DNA from: a virus | DNA: 37,404 bases | Virus record (IMG/VR): IMGVR_UViG_3300025697_000069 | Span: 1 to 37,404 of that record | Direction: 5' to 3' (one strand) | Shown: positions 25,032 through 31,104 of the stretch, piece by piece | Layout of the letters: each line of letters opens with the position of its first letter | Position numbering within the stretch: the first letter of the stretch is position 1 | Position numbers and translations under genes: made by a program | The notes under the pieces: model-generated | Databases searched by the model: none | What the model was told of the DNA's origin: nothing | The model's input: only the letters and a program-made list of their open reading frames with translations

Positions 25032-25069
25032 AGTTGTGCACTTGACAAATAATATCAGTATGCTAAGAT
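25032..25069 (+). promoter_or_regulatory. Promoter with CTTGACAAATAA box, extended -10 and operator-like site
   Basis: TTGACA at 25042-25047, a 16-nt spacer, and TAAGAT at 25064-25069 preceded by TGC (extended -10). The box CTTGACAAATAA (25041-25052) is shared with three other promoters. AGTTGTGCACT (25032-25042) overlaps the -35. The transcript would begin with the structured RNA at about 25076. Confidence 0.7.
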
Positions 25070-25075
25070 AGATAT

Positions 25076-25243
25076 AGTTATTTATTTGTAAGGGATGATT
25101 GATAGCGTAGGGTTGTACCGAGACGATACAGCGTTTCTAGATAACGTGGGATAAAATCACAACCAAAGTCCATCGTCAATCTATCAATCTTCCTTATAAG
25201 TAAATAATATAAATATATGAAGGAAGAATAGTTTCGTTTTTTT
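25076..25243 (+). ncRNA. Structured non-coding RNA with internal pseudoknot
   Basis: No gene lies here. Starting near the predicted transcript start, an outer helix GATTGATAG (25097-25105) pairs with CTATCAATC (25181-25189), extended loosely by TAAGG/CCTTA. Inside it, GGTTGT (25111-25116) pairs with ACAACC (25159-25164) and GACGAT (25122-25127) with ATCGTC (25172-25177), which cross each other, plus CGTT/AACG (25132-25135/25143-25146). A last hairpin TCTTCCTT (25188-25195) with AAGGAAGA (25220-25227) is followed nearby by T7 (25237-25243) and may end the RNA. All helices were found by eye. The sequence matches no family I know. Confidence 0.6.
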
Positions 25244-25317
25244 ATTTATTTTGAGGAGAGAGGGAACAGGACTAGCTAGAAACCACCCTCCTCCTCTAAG
25301 TAAGTAATATAAATATA
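25197..25317 (+). repeat. Two 21-nt direct repeats exactly 100 bp apart
   Basis: TAAGTAAATAATATAAATATA at 25197-25217 recurs at 25297-25317 with one mismatch (A to G). Each copy follows a structured element (the ncRNA at 25076 and the hairpin at 25253). The AT-rich repeats beside the replication-initiator gene could also be part of a replication origin. Confidence 0.6.
25253..25296 (+). promoter_or_regulatory. GC-rich long hairpin between the repeats
   Basis: GAGGAG-a-GAGGG pairs with CCCTC-CTCCTC: 25253-25264 against 25286-25296, eleven pairs with a one-base bulge, around a loop holding the palindrome CTAGCTAG. It is strikingly GC-rich in an AT-rich region. It may be a second small RNA or an origin element. 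Confidence 0.55.
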
Positions 25318-25320
25318 GAT

Positions 25321-25349
25321 TTGACAACCTTTAAAAAATTTGCTAGAAT
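25321..25349 (+). promoter_or_regulatory. Promoter of the replication-initiator operon
   Basis: TTGACA at 25321-25326, a 17-nt spacer and TAGAAT at 25344-25349 with TGC before it (extended -10). The transcript would start at about 25356 and run through the attenuator-like leader at 25372-25467. Confidence 0.75.
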
Positions 25350-25371
25350 AGATATAGATAGTAACAAAAAT

Positions 25372-25467
25372 ATGATGAAAATGTTTAAACAATTAGATAA
25401 CCCAATGAGTTCGCCCTTCATCAGGCTTTTGTTTCTCGTTGGGTTTTTTAATTGCCTAAAAATATGA
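25372..25467 (+). CDS. Possible leader peptide (31 residues) in front of the replication gene
   Basis: ATG 25372 to TGA 25465-25467 encodes MMKMFKQLDNPMSSPFIRLL and ten more residues; the stop overlaps the next ATG. The terminator-like hairpin at 25399-25445 lies inside this frame, so translating ribosomes would disrupt it. No runs of a single regulatory codon are present. The frame could equally be chance. Confidence 0.3.
   Translation: MMKMFKQLDNPMSSPFIRLLFLVGFFNCLKI
25399..25449 (+). terminator. Intrinsic terminator-like hairpin in the leader (attenuator candidate)
   Basis: AACCCAATGAG (25399-25409) pairs with CTCGTTGGGTT (25435-25445), eleven pairs with one G-U, and ends in six Ts (25444-25449). 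A small GCC/GGC helix lies inside. It stands 15 nt before the replication-initiator start, so transcription from 25321 would have to read past it. Confidence 0.65.
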
Positions 25468-26192
25468 GTAACGAAACAGCAAAAATTCCAGGAGGAGCAA
25501 CTATCTGGGCTAGGAAAACAACAGATAGTGAAATATTCTACAACAAGCCAGATAAGTGGTTTAAGATTTGGTTTTATCTAGTTAATAGAGTAAACCATAA
25601 GACAGTTAAAAAATGGAGTAGAGGAGAGTGCTTTATAATATATACCGAGATAGAGCAACAAACAGGAGCTACCCCAGATCAGGTTAAGAAATGTTTACAG
25701 TATTTAAACAAAATGGAGATGATAGACACCACCAGAAGCACTAGAGGTGTAACGCTAAAAATCCTTAATTACAGCCATTATCAGAGCCTAGACAACTATG
25801 AATCTAAGACCAAAAGCACTACAACAGGCACTAGAGAAGCACCAGAGAAGCACCAGAGAAGCACTCCGATAAACAAGAATGATAAGAATGTAAAGAATGA
25901 TAAGAATAACAACCTATCGGTTGTAGGTGTTCAAGAGGTAATGAAAGTATTTGATAAAATTAACCCTACACTTAATTGGGGAAATAAAACATCTAGGAAG
26001 GCTGCCGAATTTATGATTAAGAAGTTTACCTTAGAAGGAACTCTCACAATGGCTGAACAGATTGTTTCCGTACTTGGTAAACCTTATGCACCAGTAGCAA
26101 CTACCCCCTACCAAATGAAAGAAAAACTAGCCCAATTTAAGATATACTTTGATAATCAAAAAACTAATAAATCTAATTTCACACAATTATGA
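25464..26192 (+). CDS. Winged-helix replication initiator or replisome organiser
   Basis: ATG 25464 is preferred over the in-frame TTG at 25452, giving 242 residues. The first 100 form a winged helix with the family phrases KWFKIWFYLVNRVNHK, SRGECFIIYTEIEQQTGA, VKKCLQYLNKMEMID and RGVTLKILNYSHYQ, typical of phage replication initiator proteins that bind the origin and load the helicase. A disordered Lys/Asn/Thr-rich linker (about 115-150) leads to a helical C-terminal domain (VQEVMKVFDKINPTLNWG onward), which may contact the host replicative helicase. It is the first main gene of the early operon. Confidence 0.75.
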   Translation: MSNETAKIPGGATIWARKTTDSEIFYNKPDKWFKIWFYLVNRVNHKTVKKWSRGECFIIYTEIEQQTGATPDQVKKCLQYLNKMEMIDTTRSTRGVTLKILNYSHYQSLDNYESKTKSTTTGTREAPEKHQRSTPINKNDKNVKNDKNNNLSVVGVQEVMKVFDKINPTLNWGNKTSRKAAEFMIKKFTLEGTLTMAEQIVSVLGKPYAPVATTPYQMKEKLAQFKIYFDNQKTNKSNFTQL

Positions 26193-26506
26193 CAAAACAA
26201 ATAACAATGATGAGTAAAAGAGGTTTCTTGATCTCTGATGAAGAAATGGAAAAACTAAGATTACTCCTACAAAAAGGAGAAATGAAAGGGCTTATAGGAT
26301 TAAAGAGTGGGGACATGATAAATGTCAGCTCGATTGAAAGTATTGGTGAGCCTGATATGGAAGCTTACTTAGGTGGAAGTTTACTCAATAAAGCTCATAC
26401 TAAAGTTTTCACACAAGGAGAATGGAAGTGGTGCAGTCCTAAAAAAGACCAAATAGAGTATAAATATAAAATTAAACAAAATGATGAAACCAGATTGCTA
26501 CAATAA
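26189..26506 (+). CDS. Hypothetical early protein, 105 residues
   Basis: The start overlaps the initiator stop (ATGA) and the end overlaps the next gene by 26 nt. The product is a mixed alpha/beta protein with a helix (EEMEKLRLLLQKGEMKG) and strands around NVSSIESIGEPDM. No motif is recognised. Probably an accessory replication or regulatory protein. Confidence 0.5.
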   Translation: MTKQITMMSKRGFLISDEEMEKLRLLLQKGEMKGLIGLKSGDMINVSSIESIGEPDMEAYLGGSLLNKAHTKVFTQGEWKWCSPKKDQIEYKYKIKQNDETRLLQ

Positions 26507-26711
26507 ATTTAATAAGAACAGCGAATTTTGCACTAAGGTATGTAAAAGTGGCTATGAGTGTGGAGGAGCAGAAAAAAGAGATGAGATAGATGAAATAAAA
26601 CACGCAGGAAAAACTGGCATACTTTCGATGAAAGAAATGTGTATCGCTGGAATGAAAGCTATAGAGAAAAGATGTGAGAATAAATTAAAGAACCCTAAAG
26701 AAGATAATTAA
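26481..26711 (+). CDS. Hypothetical Cys-rich early protein, 76 residues
   Basis: ATG 26481 (or 26484) opens inside the gene before. Cys at about 5, 17, 21 and 27 (KFNKNSEFCTKVCKSGYECG) may bind a metal. The rest is helical and charged. Function unknown; it precedes the DNA methyltransferase by 10 nt. Confidence 0.5.
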   Translation: MMKPDCYNKFNKNSEFCTKVCKSGYECGGAEKRDEIDEIKHAGKTGILSMKEMCIAGMKAIEKRCENKLKNPKEDN

Positions 26712-26721
26712 TAATAAAAAT

Positions 26722-28062
26722 ATGAAAATAATTCAAGGAGATTCACTAGAGGTATTAAAAAGAGCTACACCTAATTCAGTAGACTCAATCGTAACTGACC
26801 CCCCTTATGGTATTTCCTTTATGGGTAAGAAATGGGATTATGATGTTCCTAGTGTAGAAGTTTGGAAAGAATGTTTAAGAGTCCTAAAGCCAGGAGGACA
26901 CGCTCTCGTAGCTTGTGGAACTAGAACTCAACATAGAATGGCTGTAAACCTTGAAGACTCTGGATTTGAGATAAGAGATATTGTCGCTTGGGTTTATGGA
27001 AGTGGATTCCCAAAATCTCATAACATATCTAAGGCACTTGAGGGAGTATTAGGTAAACAATCAACTGGATTTTTGACTGCTGGTGATGACGGAAGAAAAG
27101 CAAAGTTTAATCAAGACCATAACAAGAGAAGTGATTATGGTTATAAATGGAATCCTACAACAGAAGAAGCTAAAAAATACGAAGGATGGGGAACAGCGTT
27201 AAAACCAGCTATGGAATTATGGACTCTCTGCCGAAAACCTTTAGAAGAAAAAACAATAGCCTCAAATATATTAAAATATGGAACAGGTGGAATTAACATA
27301 GATGAGTGTAGGGTTGGGAGTGACAAGATTAAGATAAACGGTGGTGGTAAAAAATGGAGAAACAACGGAGAATATACAGAAGAAGTTGAACCAATAAACG
27401 AAGAAAGAACTGGTCGTTTCCCTGCTAATCTAATCCATTCAGGAGAAGATGAAGTAGTAGAGGGGTTTCCAGATACAAAGAGTTCAACTGGTAAGCGTGG
27501 TGGTCAAGGGTTTCATAATGCCTTTGGAAGACCAGATAGGGAAAGAAAAGACGGAGCTACTATATCTGGACATAACGACTCTGGCTCTGCATCAAGATTC
27601 TTTAAACAATGCGAGATGGATGAAATACAAGAAGATACAACTTCAATGGAAGAAAAAATAGAATCGCTAGAAGAAATATCTGGAAGTAGAATAATATACC
27701 AAGCGAAAGCTAGTAAGAGTGAAAGAAATCGTGGTTTAGAAGAATTTGAAGAAAAGGAAGGAACAACTAGAATGAACGCATCAGAATTTAGATTTGAAGA
27801 AGGGAGAGAGCCAACTCCAAGAGCAGAACAATCAGTAAAGAAAAATAATCACCCAACTGTTAAACCTATAAAGCTAATGCAATACCTAGTAAGACTAATA
27901 ACTCCTAAAGGTGGAACAGTCCTGGACCCCTATATCGGAAGTGGTTCGACAGGAATAGGTGCTAAATTAGAGGGCTTTGACTTTATCGGAATAGAACGAG
28001 AACAGGAGTATTGCGAGATAGCAGAAGCTAGAATTAAATCTTACAACCAAGATAAAGAATAA
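26722..28062 (+). CDS. DNA methyltransferase, beta class (adenine-N6 likely)
   Basis: The 446-residue enzyme has the catalytic motif DPPY at 26-29, early in the protein, and the SAM motif DPYIGSGSTG at about 402-411, late. This order (motif IV before motif I) defines the beta class, and DPPY favours adenine-N6 over cytosine-N4. The CRVLKPGG and AWVYGSGFPKS segments are typical of phage enzymes. About 200 residues between (residues 150-370) are a variable target-recognition part with acidic and Gly-rich loops. It probably protects phage DNA against host restriction. No cognate nuclease is seen nearby. Confidence 0.88.
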   Translation: MKIIQGDSLEVLKRATPNSVDSIVTDPPYGISFMGKKWDYDVPSVEVWKECLRVLKPGGHALVACGTRTQHRMAVNLEDSGFEIRDIVAWVYGSGFPKSHNISKALEGVLGKQSTGFLTAGDDGRKAKFNQDHNKRSDYGYKWNPTTEEAKKYEGWGTALKPAMELWTLCRKPLEEKTIASNILKYGTGGINIDECRVGSDKIKINGGGKKWRNNGEYTEEVEPINEERTGRFPANLIHSGEDEVVEGFPDTKSSTGKRGGQGFHNAFGRPDRERKDGATISGHNDSGSASRFFKQCEMDEIQEDTTSMEEKIESLEEISGSRIIYQAKASKSERNRGLEEFEEKEGTTRMNASEFRFEEGREPTPRAEQSVKKNNHPTVKPIKLMQYLVRLITPKGGTVLDPYIGSGSTGIGAKLEGFDFIGIEREQEYCEIAEARIKSYNQDKE

Positions 28063-28065
28063 GGA

Positions 28066-28095
28066 CTTGACAAATAATATGAAATAATATAGTAT
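28066..28095 (+). promoter_or_regulatory. Promoter with CTTGACAAATAA box
   Basis: TTGACA at 28067-28072, a 17-nt spacer and TAGTAT at 28090-28095 (4 of 6). The box CTTGACAAATAA is at 28066-28077. The structured leader begins 8 nt after the -10. Confidence 0.65.
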
Positions 28096-28102
28096 AGTAA
28101 AT

Positions 28103-28184
28103 GTAGTAGTAATGCAACGAGCTAAGGGATTCGCTTCCGAAGCAGTCTGGCGGACTTGACTACTACCACAAAGAACTCCGCCAG
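28103..28184 (+). ncRNA. Structured leader or small RNA with an H-type pseudoknot
   Basis: GTAGTAGT (28103-28110) pairs with ACTACTAC (28159-28166), and CTGGCGGA (28147-28154), inside that loop, pairs with TCCGCCAG (28177-28184), outside it: eight perfect pairs each, with an A-rich 10-nt joining loop. A GCTT/AAGC hairpin (28133-28143) sits in the first loop. This is a well-formed pseudoknot by geometry. It ends about 46 nt before the gene at 28231, which has its own SD, so it may be a riboswitch-like leader or an independent RNA. It matches no class I can name. Confidence 0.65.
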
Positions 28185-28230
28185 TCTATACCAACATCAA
28201 TTAAATTTTAACTAGAAGGGAGAGTGAATT

Positions 28231-28416
28231 ATGAGAATAACAGATAACTTTAGACTAAGGGCTTGTTTCGATTCAGGAATGATAATCGTAGGAGATGGAG
28301 CATACTTACAATGGATGGGAACAGACAAGCAAAGAAAAAACGCTAATATGCTTACTAGCGATTATATCGACTTAAAAAAACAAGAAGCAAAGGAAAGAGA
28401 ATACATTAATAAATAA
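28231..28416 (+). CDS. Hypothetical 61-residue protein under the pseudoknot leader
   Basis: ATG 28231 follows the SD AAGGGAGAG (28216-28224) by 6 nt, unusual in this phage. The product starts MRITDNFRLRACFDSGMIIV and looks like a small alpha/beta protein with a charged end. No motif recognised. It is the first gene after the pseudoknot and so the most likely regulated product. Confidence 0.5.
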   Translation: MRITDNFRLRACFDSGMIIVGDGAYLQWMGTDKQRKNANMLTSDYIDLKKQEAKEREYINK

Positions 28417-28466
28417 AAGGTGAAGACTTTCCACTATCAGTGAACACCTTTGCTGGTAGTTGGAAG
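28416..28466 (+). promoter_or_regulatory. Interlocked pairing between two early genes
   Basis: CTTTCCACTATCAG (28427-28440) pairs with CTGGTAGTTGGAAG (28453-28466), fourteen positions with one mismatch and two G-U. AAAGGTG (28416-28422), just upstream and SD-like, is complementary to CACCTTT (28445-28451) in the loop. The loop may mask or expose the AAAGGTG box. A full pseudoknot would be tight because the joining loops are short. Confidence 0.45.
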
Positions 28467-28481
28467 CCTAAGAAAAATTTT

Positions 28482-28679
28482 ATGGAAAAATATTCAAATT
28501 GTTGTGGAGCTGAAATTATCAACGAAGACATAGAAGTCTGCCCACAATGTAAAGAACCTTGCGAATTTATAGATGGAGAGGAAGAAGAAATAGAACACGA
28601 ACAAAACGAAAGGTGGGCTAATGTAGTAGAAGAACAAACTTTAATTGAATTAGAAAAAAAAGATGCTAGTACAAATTAA
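28482..28679 (+). CDS. Acidic Cys-pair protein
   Basis: ATG 28482 is preferred over the in-frame GTG 28440, which sits inside the structured element. The 65-residue product has SNCCGAEI and CPQCKEPC, a zinc-ribbon pattern, and then a long acidic helix (EEEEIEHEQNERW). Overlap of 17 nt with the next gene. Probably a small regulator; unknown target. Confidence 0.5.
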   Translation: MEKYSNCCGAEIINEDIEVCPQCKEPCEFIDGEEEEIEHEQNERWANVVEEQTLIELEKKDASTN

Positions 28680-28899
28680 AGAGCCAATCTGGAATACTGA
28701 AAGCGTAGGAATAAAAACTTCAAGCATAAAGGAAGACCTAGAAGTAGAAATCCTATACACAAACCTAAAAGGAGAGAGAACATTTCCAGGGATATATAAA
28801 ATGTCTAAAGGTCGAGCATTAAACTATCCAAGTAAGAAATTTGGAAACACACCTAAGCTAACGATAATTCCAATAAGTGCATTTGAACTAATAAATTAA
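28663..28899 (+). CDS. Hypothetical 78-residue protein
   Basis: The frame overlaps its neighbour by 17 nt. The product begins MLVQIKEPIWNTESVGIKTS and alternates charged strands with a basic middle (KGERTFPGIYKMSKGRAL). No family recognised. The basic patches and position before the SSB-like gene hint at nucleic acid metabolism only weakly. Confidence 0.45.
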   Translation: MLVQIKEPIWNTESVGIKTSSIKEDLEVEILYTNLKGERTFPGIYKMSKGRALNYPSKKFGNTPKLTIIPISAFELIN

Positions 28900-28909
28900 A
28901 ATAATAATT

Positions 28910-29464
28910 ATGGGATGGTTACCAAAAGGTGCTGAGACACCAAAAAACTCAAATTACATGAAGTTAACAGAGGGAGAGATTAAGTTTAGAATCGTAAGTG
29001 AGCCTATTTATGGCTACGTATATTGGACTAACGAACCAAAACCAGTAAGAACTCACGAAGAACCACAAGGAAAACCTGAGAATGTTCAGATAAAAGAAGA
29101 TGGCTCTTACGATGTTAAGCATTTCTGGGCTTTCAAAGTATTAGACAGAGAAGATGATAAGGTTAAAATCTTTGAAATAACTCAAATGGGAGTTAAGGGA
29201 CAAATTGAAGAATTGAATCAAGACGCAGATTGGGGAGATCCAACAGCTTACGACATTAAAATTACAGGAAAAGGAAAAGGAAAGGAAAGACGATACACTG
29301 TAAACCCTTGTCCTGCTAAACCTTTAACAGCAGAAGAAGAATCTGTAATCGCTAGAACAGAGATTGATTTGAATGCATTATTTGAAGGAGCAGAACCTTT
29401 CTCTAAAGAAGGAGAGAAACCTAAAGGCTCAGAGGAGATAAAAATCTCAGACGTGCCTTTCTAG
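28910..29464 (+). CDS. Putative single-stranded DNA-binding protein with SSB-type acidic tail
   Basis: The 184 residues begin with a beta-rich part (YMKLTEGEIKFRIVSEPIYGYVYW) and continue with KHFWAFKVLDREDDKVKIFEITQ, an OB-fold-like layout known from phage ssDNA-binding proteins. The end is a flexible acidic stretch closing in SEEIKISDVPF. That terminal hydrophobic DVPF after acidic residues copies the C-terminal tip of bacterial SSB (DDIPF), the docking site for replication partners. It follows the early genes by 10 nt and precedes small membrane genes. Family membership is inferred from fold pattern and tail. Confidence 0.6.
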   Translation: MGWLPKGAETPKNSNYMKLTEGEIKFRIVSEPIYGYVYWTNEPKPVRTHEEPQGKPENVQIKEDGSYDVKHFWAFKVLDREDDKVKIFEITQMGVKGQIEELNQDADWGDPTAYDIKITGKGKGKERRYTVNPCPAKPLTAEEESVIARTEIDLNALFEGAEPFSKEGEKPKGSEEIKISDVPF

Positions 29465-29481
29465 CACTAAAGCGTATAAAC

Positions 29482-29514
29482 AGCTCTATGGGCTTCGTGT
29501 AAGCTCGTAGGGCT
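29482..29514 (+). promoter_or_regulatory. Stable 14-position hairpin after the SSB-like gene
   Basis: GCTCTATG (29483-29490) pairs with CGTAGGGC (29506-29513), then GCTT (29492-29495) with AAGC (29501-29504) around a 5-nt loop, with flanking A-T and a central G-U. No T-run follows. It may stabilise the upstream mRNA end. The next gene starts 30 nt later. Confidence 0.5.
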
Positions 29515-29543
29515 ATCTAAGTTAATCAATTAAGTTTAAATAA

Positions 29544-29627
29544 ATGGAAGTAAGAACAACAACAGGTATCGTAATAATCGTAATAGTCGCTACGATTGCA
29601 ACAATGTTAATTTTAAGAGCAATCTAA
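29544..29627 (+). CDS. Single-span membrane micro-protein (27 residues)
   Basis: MEVRTTTGIVIIVIVATIAT and seven residues more: nearly all of it forms one membrane span. The stop (TAATG) overlaps the next start. Small membrane peptides in early phage regions often act on host membrane enzymes; the target here is unknown. Confidence 0.5.
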   Translation: MEVRTTTGIVIIVIVATIATMLILRAI

Positions 29628-29782
29628 TGATAGAATTACTAGGATTAGCAATAATGGCTTCGTGGGTATGGAGTGTAGTAATTATTGTAAGAAAGACAAA
29701 GGAAACTCTACCATACGAAAAAGCCATTTTAATTGGTGGATTGATAACAGCAGTATTGTGCTTTATTGGTTTGATGGAATAG
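29627..29782 (+). CDS. Two-span membrane protein (51 residues)
   Basis: It begins MIELLGLAIMASWVWSVVII, continues through a basic loop (RKTKETLPYEK) and a second span (LIGGLITAVLCFIGLM). ATG overlaps the previous stop, so the two are translated together. Function unknown. Confidence 0.5.
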   Translation: MIELLGLAIMASWVWSVVIIVRKTKETLPYEKAILIGGLITAVLCFIGLME

Positions 29783-29790
29783 ATTATTTA

Positions 29791-29816
29791 CTCAATCCTT
29801 GAGGAGGAGGATTGGG
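29791..29816 (+). promoter_or_regulatory. Hairpin presenting an SD sequence in its loop
   Basis: CTCAATCCT (29791-29799) pairs with AGGATTGGG (29808-29816), nine pairs with one G-U. The 8-nt loop is TGAGGAGG, an anti-SD binder. The next start (29837) is about 30 nt away, too far for that SD to serve in the normal way. This resembles the displaced SD at 156-163. Confidence 0.5.
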
Positions 29817-29836
29817 ATAAGTAAATTATTAAAAAT

Positions 29837-30064
29837 ATGAAATACAAGCACACAAAAAATCAATGTAAATTCACTGGAGGTTGTCCAGAATGTACAGAGC
29901 AGGAAGGAGTTTACTACAAAATAACTGACGAAAGTGATGATTATATAACTTTGCTTGAAATAAAAAATTGGAGAGAACAACTAAAAACCGATATAACATT
30001 ATCTTTATCTTGCTTTTGTTTCGGCTCAATATTAGCATATATATTTTATAAACTAACCCATTAA
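29837..30064 (+). CDS. Membrane protein with Cys-pair head (75 residues)
   Basis: The N-terminal part has CKFTGGCPECTEQEG (three to four Cys, about residues 10-21), then a hydrophilic helix and a membrane span near residues 54-72 (SLSCFCFGSILAYIFY). It may be a membrane-anchored redox or metal-binding protein. Start behind AATTATTAAAAAT, no SD. Confidence 0.5.
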   Translation: MKYKHTKNQCKFTGGCPECTEQEGVYYKITDESDDYITLLEIKNWREQLKTDITLSLSCFCFGSILAYIFYKLTH

Positions 30065-30083
30065 ATTATTAAAAATAAGTATT

Positions 30084-30257
30084 ATGGAGAAAACTATTAT
30101 TGATTTACGAAAAAACATTATTTATTGGATAAACAATAAAGATATTAGCGACTTACAACAAGCAGATACGATAATTGACTTTATGTTTGGAACATTAAAT
30201 TTTAGAGAAAGAGCAAAAATACATAAAGAATGGATTAAATTAAGAAAAGAAGAATAG
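30084..30257 (+). CDS. Hypothetical 57-residue protein
   Basis: MEKTIIDLRKNIIYWINNKD begins a helical, charged product ending KEWIKLRKEE. Both flanks are short non-coding gaps; the downstream gap carries a complex structure (30263-30315). No motif recognised. Confidence 0.45.
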   Translation: MEKTIIDLRKNIIYWINNKDISDLQQADTIIDFMFGTLNFRERAKIHKEWIKLRKEE

Positions 30258-30262
30258 AGTAT

Positions 30263-30315
30263 TTAGATGTTGGTAGTGAGTAACTGATAAAAAGCTCACT
30301 ACTAGCTCTAAGTTA
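30263..30315 (+). promoter_or_regulatory. Interlocked hairpin before the 30321 gene
   Basis: GTAGTGAG (30273-30280) pairs perfectly with CTCACTAC (30295-30302), enclosed by TTAGA/TCTAA (30263-30267/30307-30311). TAACT in the loop (30281-30285) can pair with AGTTA (30311-30315), which directly precedes the next start at 30321. The pairing would cover the start region, a plausible translational control. Confidence 0.5.
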
Positions 30316-30320
30316 TTTAT

Positions 30321-30665
30321 ATGAAAGAACTAAAAAAATACGCAGAAGAAATATCAAAAGCTCAACCAACACAGTTAGTTAATATCTTAATTGAGATGAC
30401 TGCTGATTATGGAGAGGTTTGTGATTTACTATTACCTGTTAGACACGCTAAGAGTAAGTTCTGGCTAGAACATAAGAAAATAGATAGCGACAAGCCACTA
30501 TCAGACACAACTCTTGGAATGATGTGGATGGCAGAAGATGATGAAAAACTCAATGGACTTATTCAAGAAAGAATGGAATTGTATGAAAAAGCTTTAAGCA
30601 GAATGATGAGTAATGTAAAATCTATTTTAAGAGAAAAAGAAAATGAAGCTCGTAATTTAATGTAA
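30321..30665 (+). CDS. Hypothetical helical protein, 114 residues
   Basis: The product is helical throughout (KELKKYAEEISKAQPTQLV, then DEKLNGLIQERMELYEKAL and SRMMSNVKSILREKENEAR). A family of such proteins lies next to recombination genes in phages, which I cannot name. It is followed at 1 nt by the resolvase-like gene and may assist it. Confidence 0.5.
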   Translation: MKELKKYAEEISKAQPTQLVNILIEMTADYGEVCDLLLPVRHAKSKFWLEHKKIDSDKPLSDTTLGMMWMAEDDEKLNGLIQERMELYEKALSRMMSNVKSILREKENEARNLM

Positions 30666-30666
30666 T

Positions 30667-31104
30667 ATGAAAAACACAAAAGAAAAAGGAAAAAAACTTG
30701 AGAATTACGTAGCAGATAGATTAGTAGAAACTGGTCTTGATCCAAGAGCTAAAAGAGATGGTGCTAGTGGTGCAGGAACAAGAGAGAAAGGGGATGTATC
30801 AACTGCTGTGGCTATCAATGGAAGAAACTTAGGGATAGAATGTAAAAATCATAAGAACGTAGCAATCCCTGAATGGTGGAAACAGACTAAGAAGCTAGAA
30901 GAACTAGGGAGAGAGCCAATCCTAGTATTTAAAATGAATAGAGAACCATTAGAGGGAAGTCTAGTATGTATATATTTTGAAACACTATTAGAACTATTAT
31001 CAGGAAACGCAGAAGAACTAAAATCTATAACTGAAAAACCTGAAATACAATATAAGGCTAAGAGAGCTAAGGAAGCAATAAATGATTTAATAAAAGTATT
31101 ATGA
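30667..31104 (+). CDS. Hjc-like Holliday junction resolvase or related PD-(D/E)XK nuclease
   Basis: The 145 residues begin with a helix (KEKGKKLENYVADRLVETG), with Glu12 as the first acid, then GDVS with Asp43 and IECKN with Glu58 and Lys60, the D-(E/D)XK core in the right spacing and order for archaeal-type Hjc resolvases. A C-terminal helix follows (LEGSLVCIYFETLLELLSG). Phage resolvases trim branched DNA before packaging or help recombination. The 4-nt overlap with the next gene (ATGA) shows co-translation. Confidence 0.65.
   Translation: MKNTKEKGKKLENYVADRLVETGLDPRAKRDGASGAGTREKGDVSTAVAINGRNLGIECKNHKNVAIPEWWKQTKKLEELGREPILVFKMNREPLEGSLVCIYFETLLELLSGNAEELKSITEKPEIQYKAKRAKEAINDLIKVL

Noticed and set aside
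25076-25243. tRNA, tmRNA or RNase P gene in the structured gaps
   Set aside because: No cloverleaf with TTC loop, no tag-peptide frame and no RNase P core motif could be found in any of the gaps.
25197-25317. CRISPR array
   Set aside because: Only two AT-rich repeats 100 bp apart, with no regular spacer-repeat units.
26722-28062. Restriction-modification system
   Set aside because: Only the methyltransferase is present; no restriction endonuclease gene lies beside it. It is better seen as an orphan phage methyltransferase.
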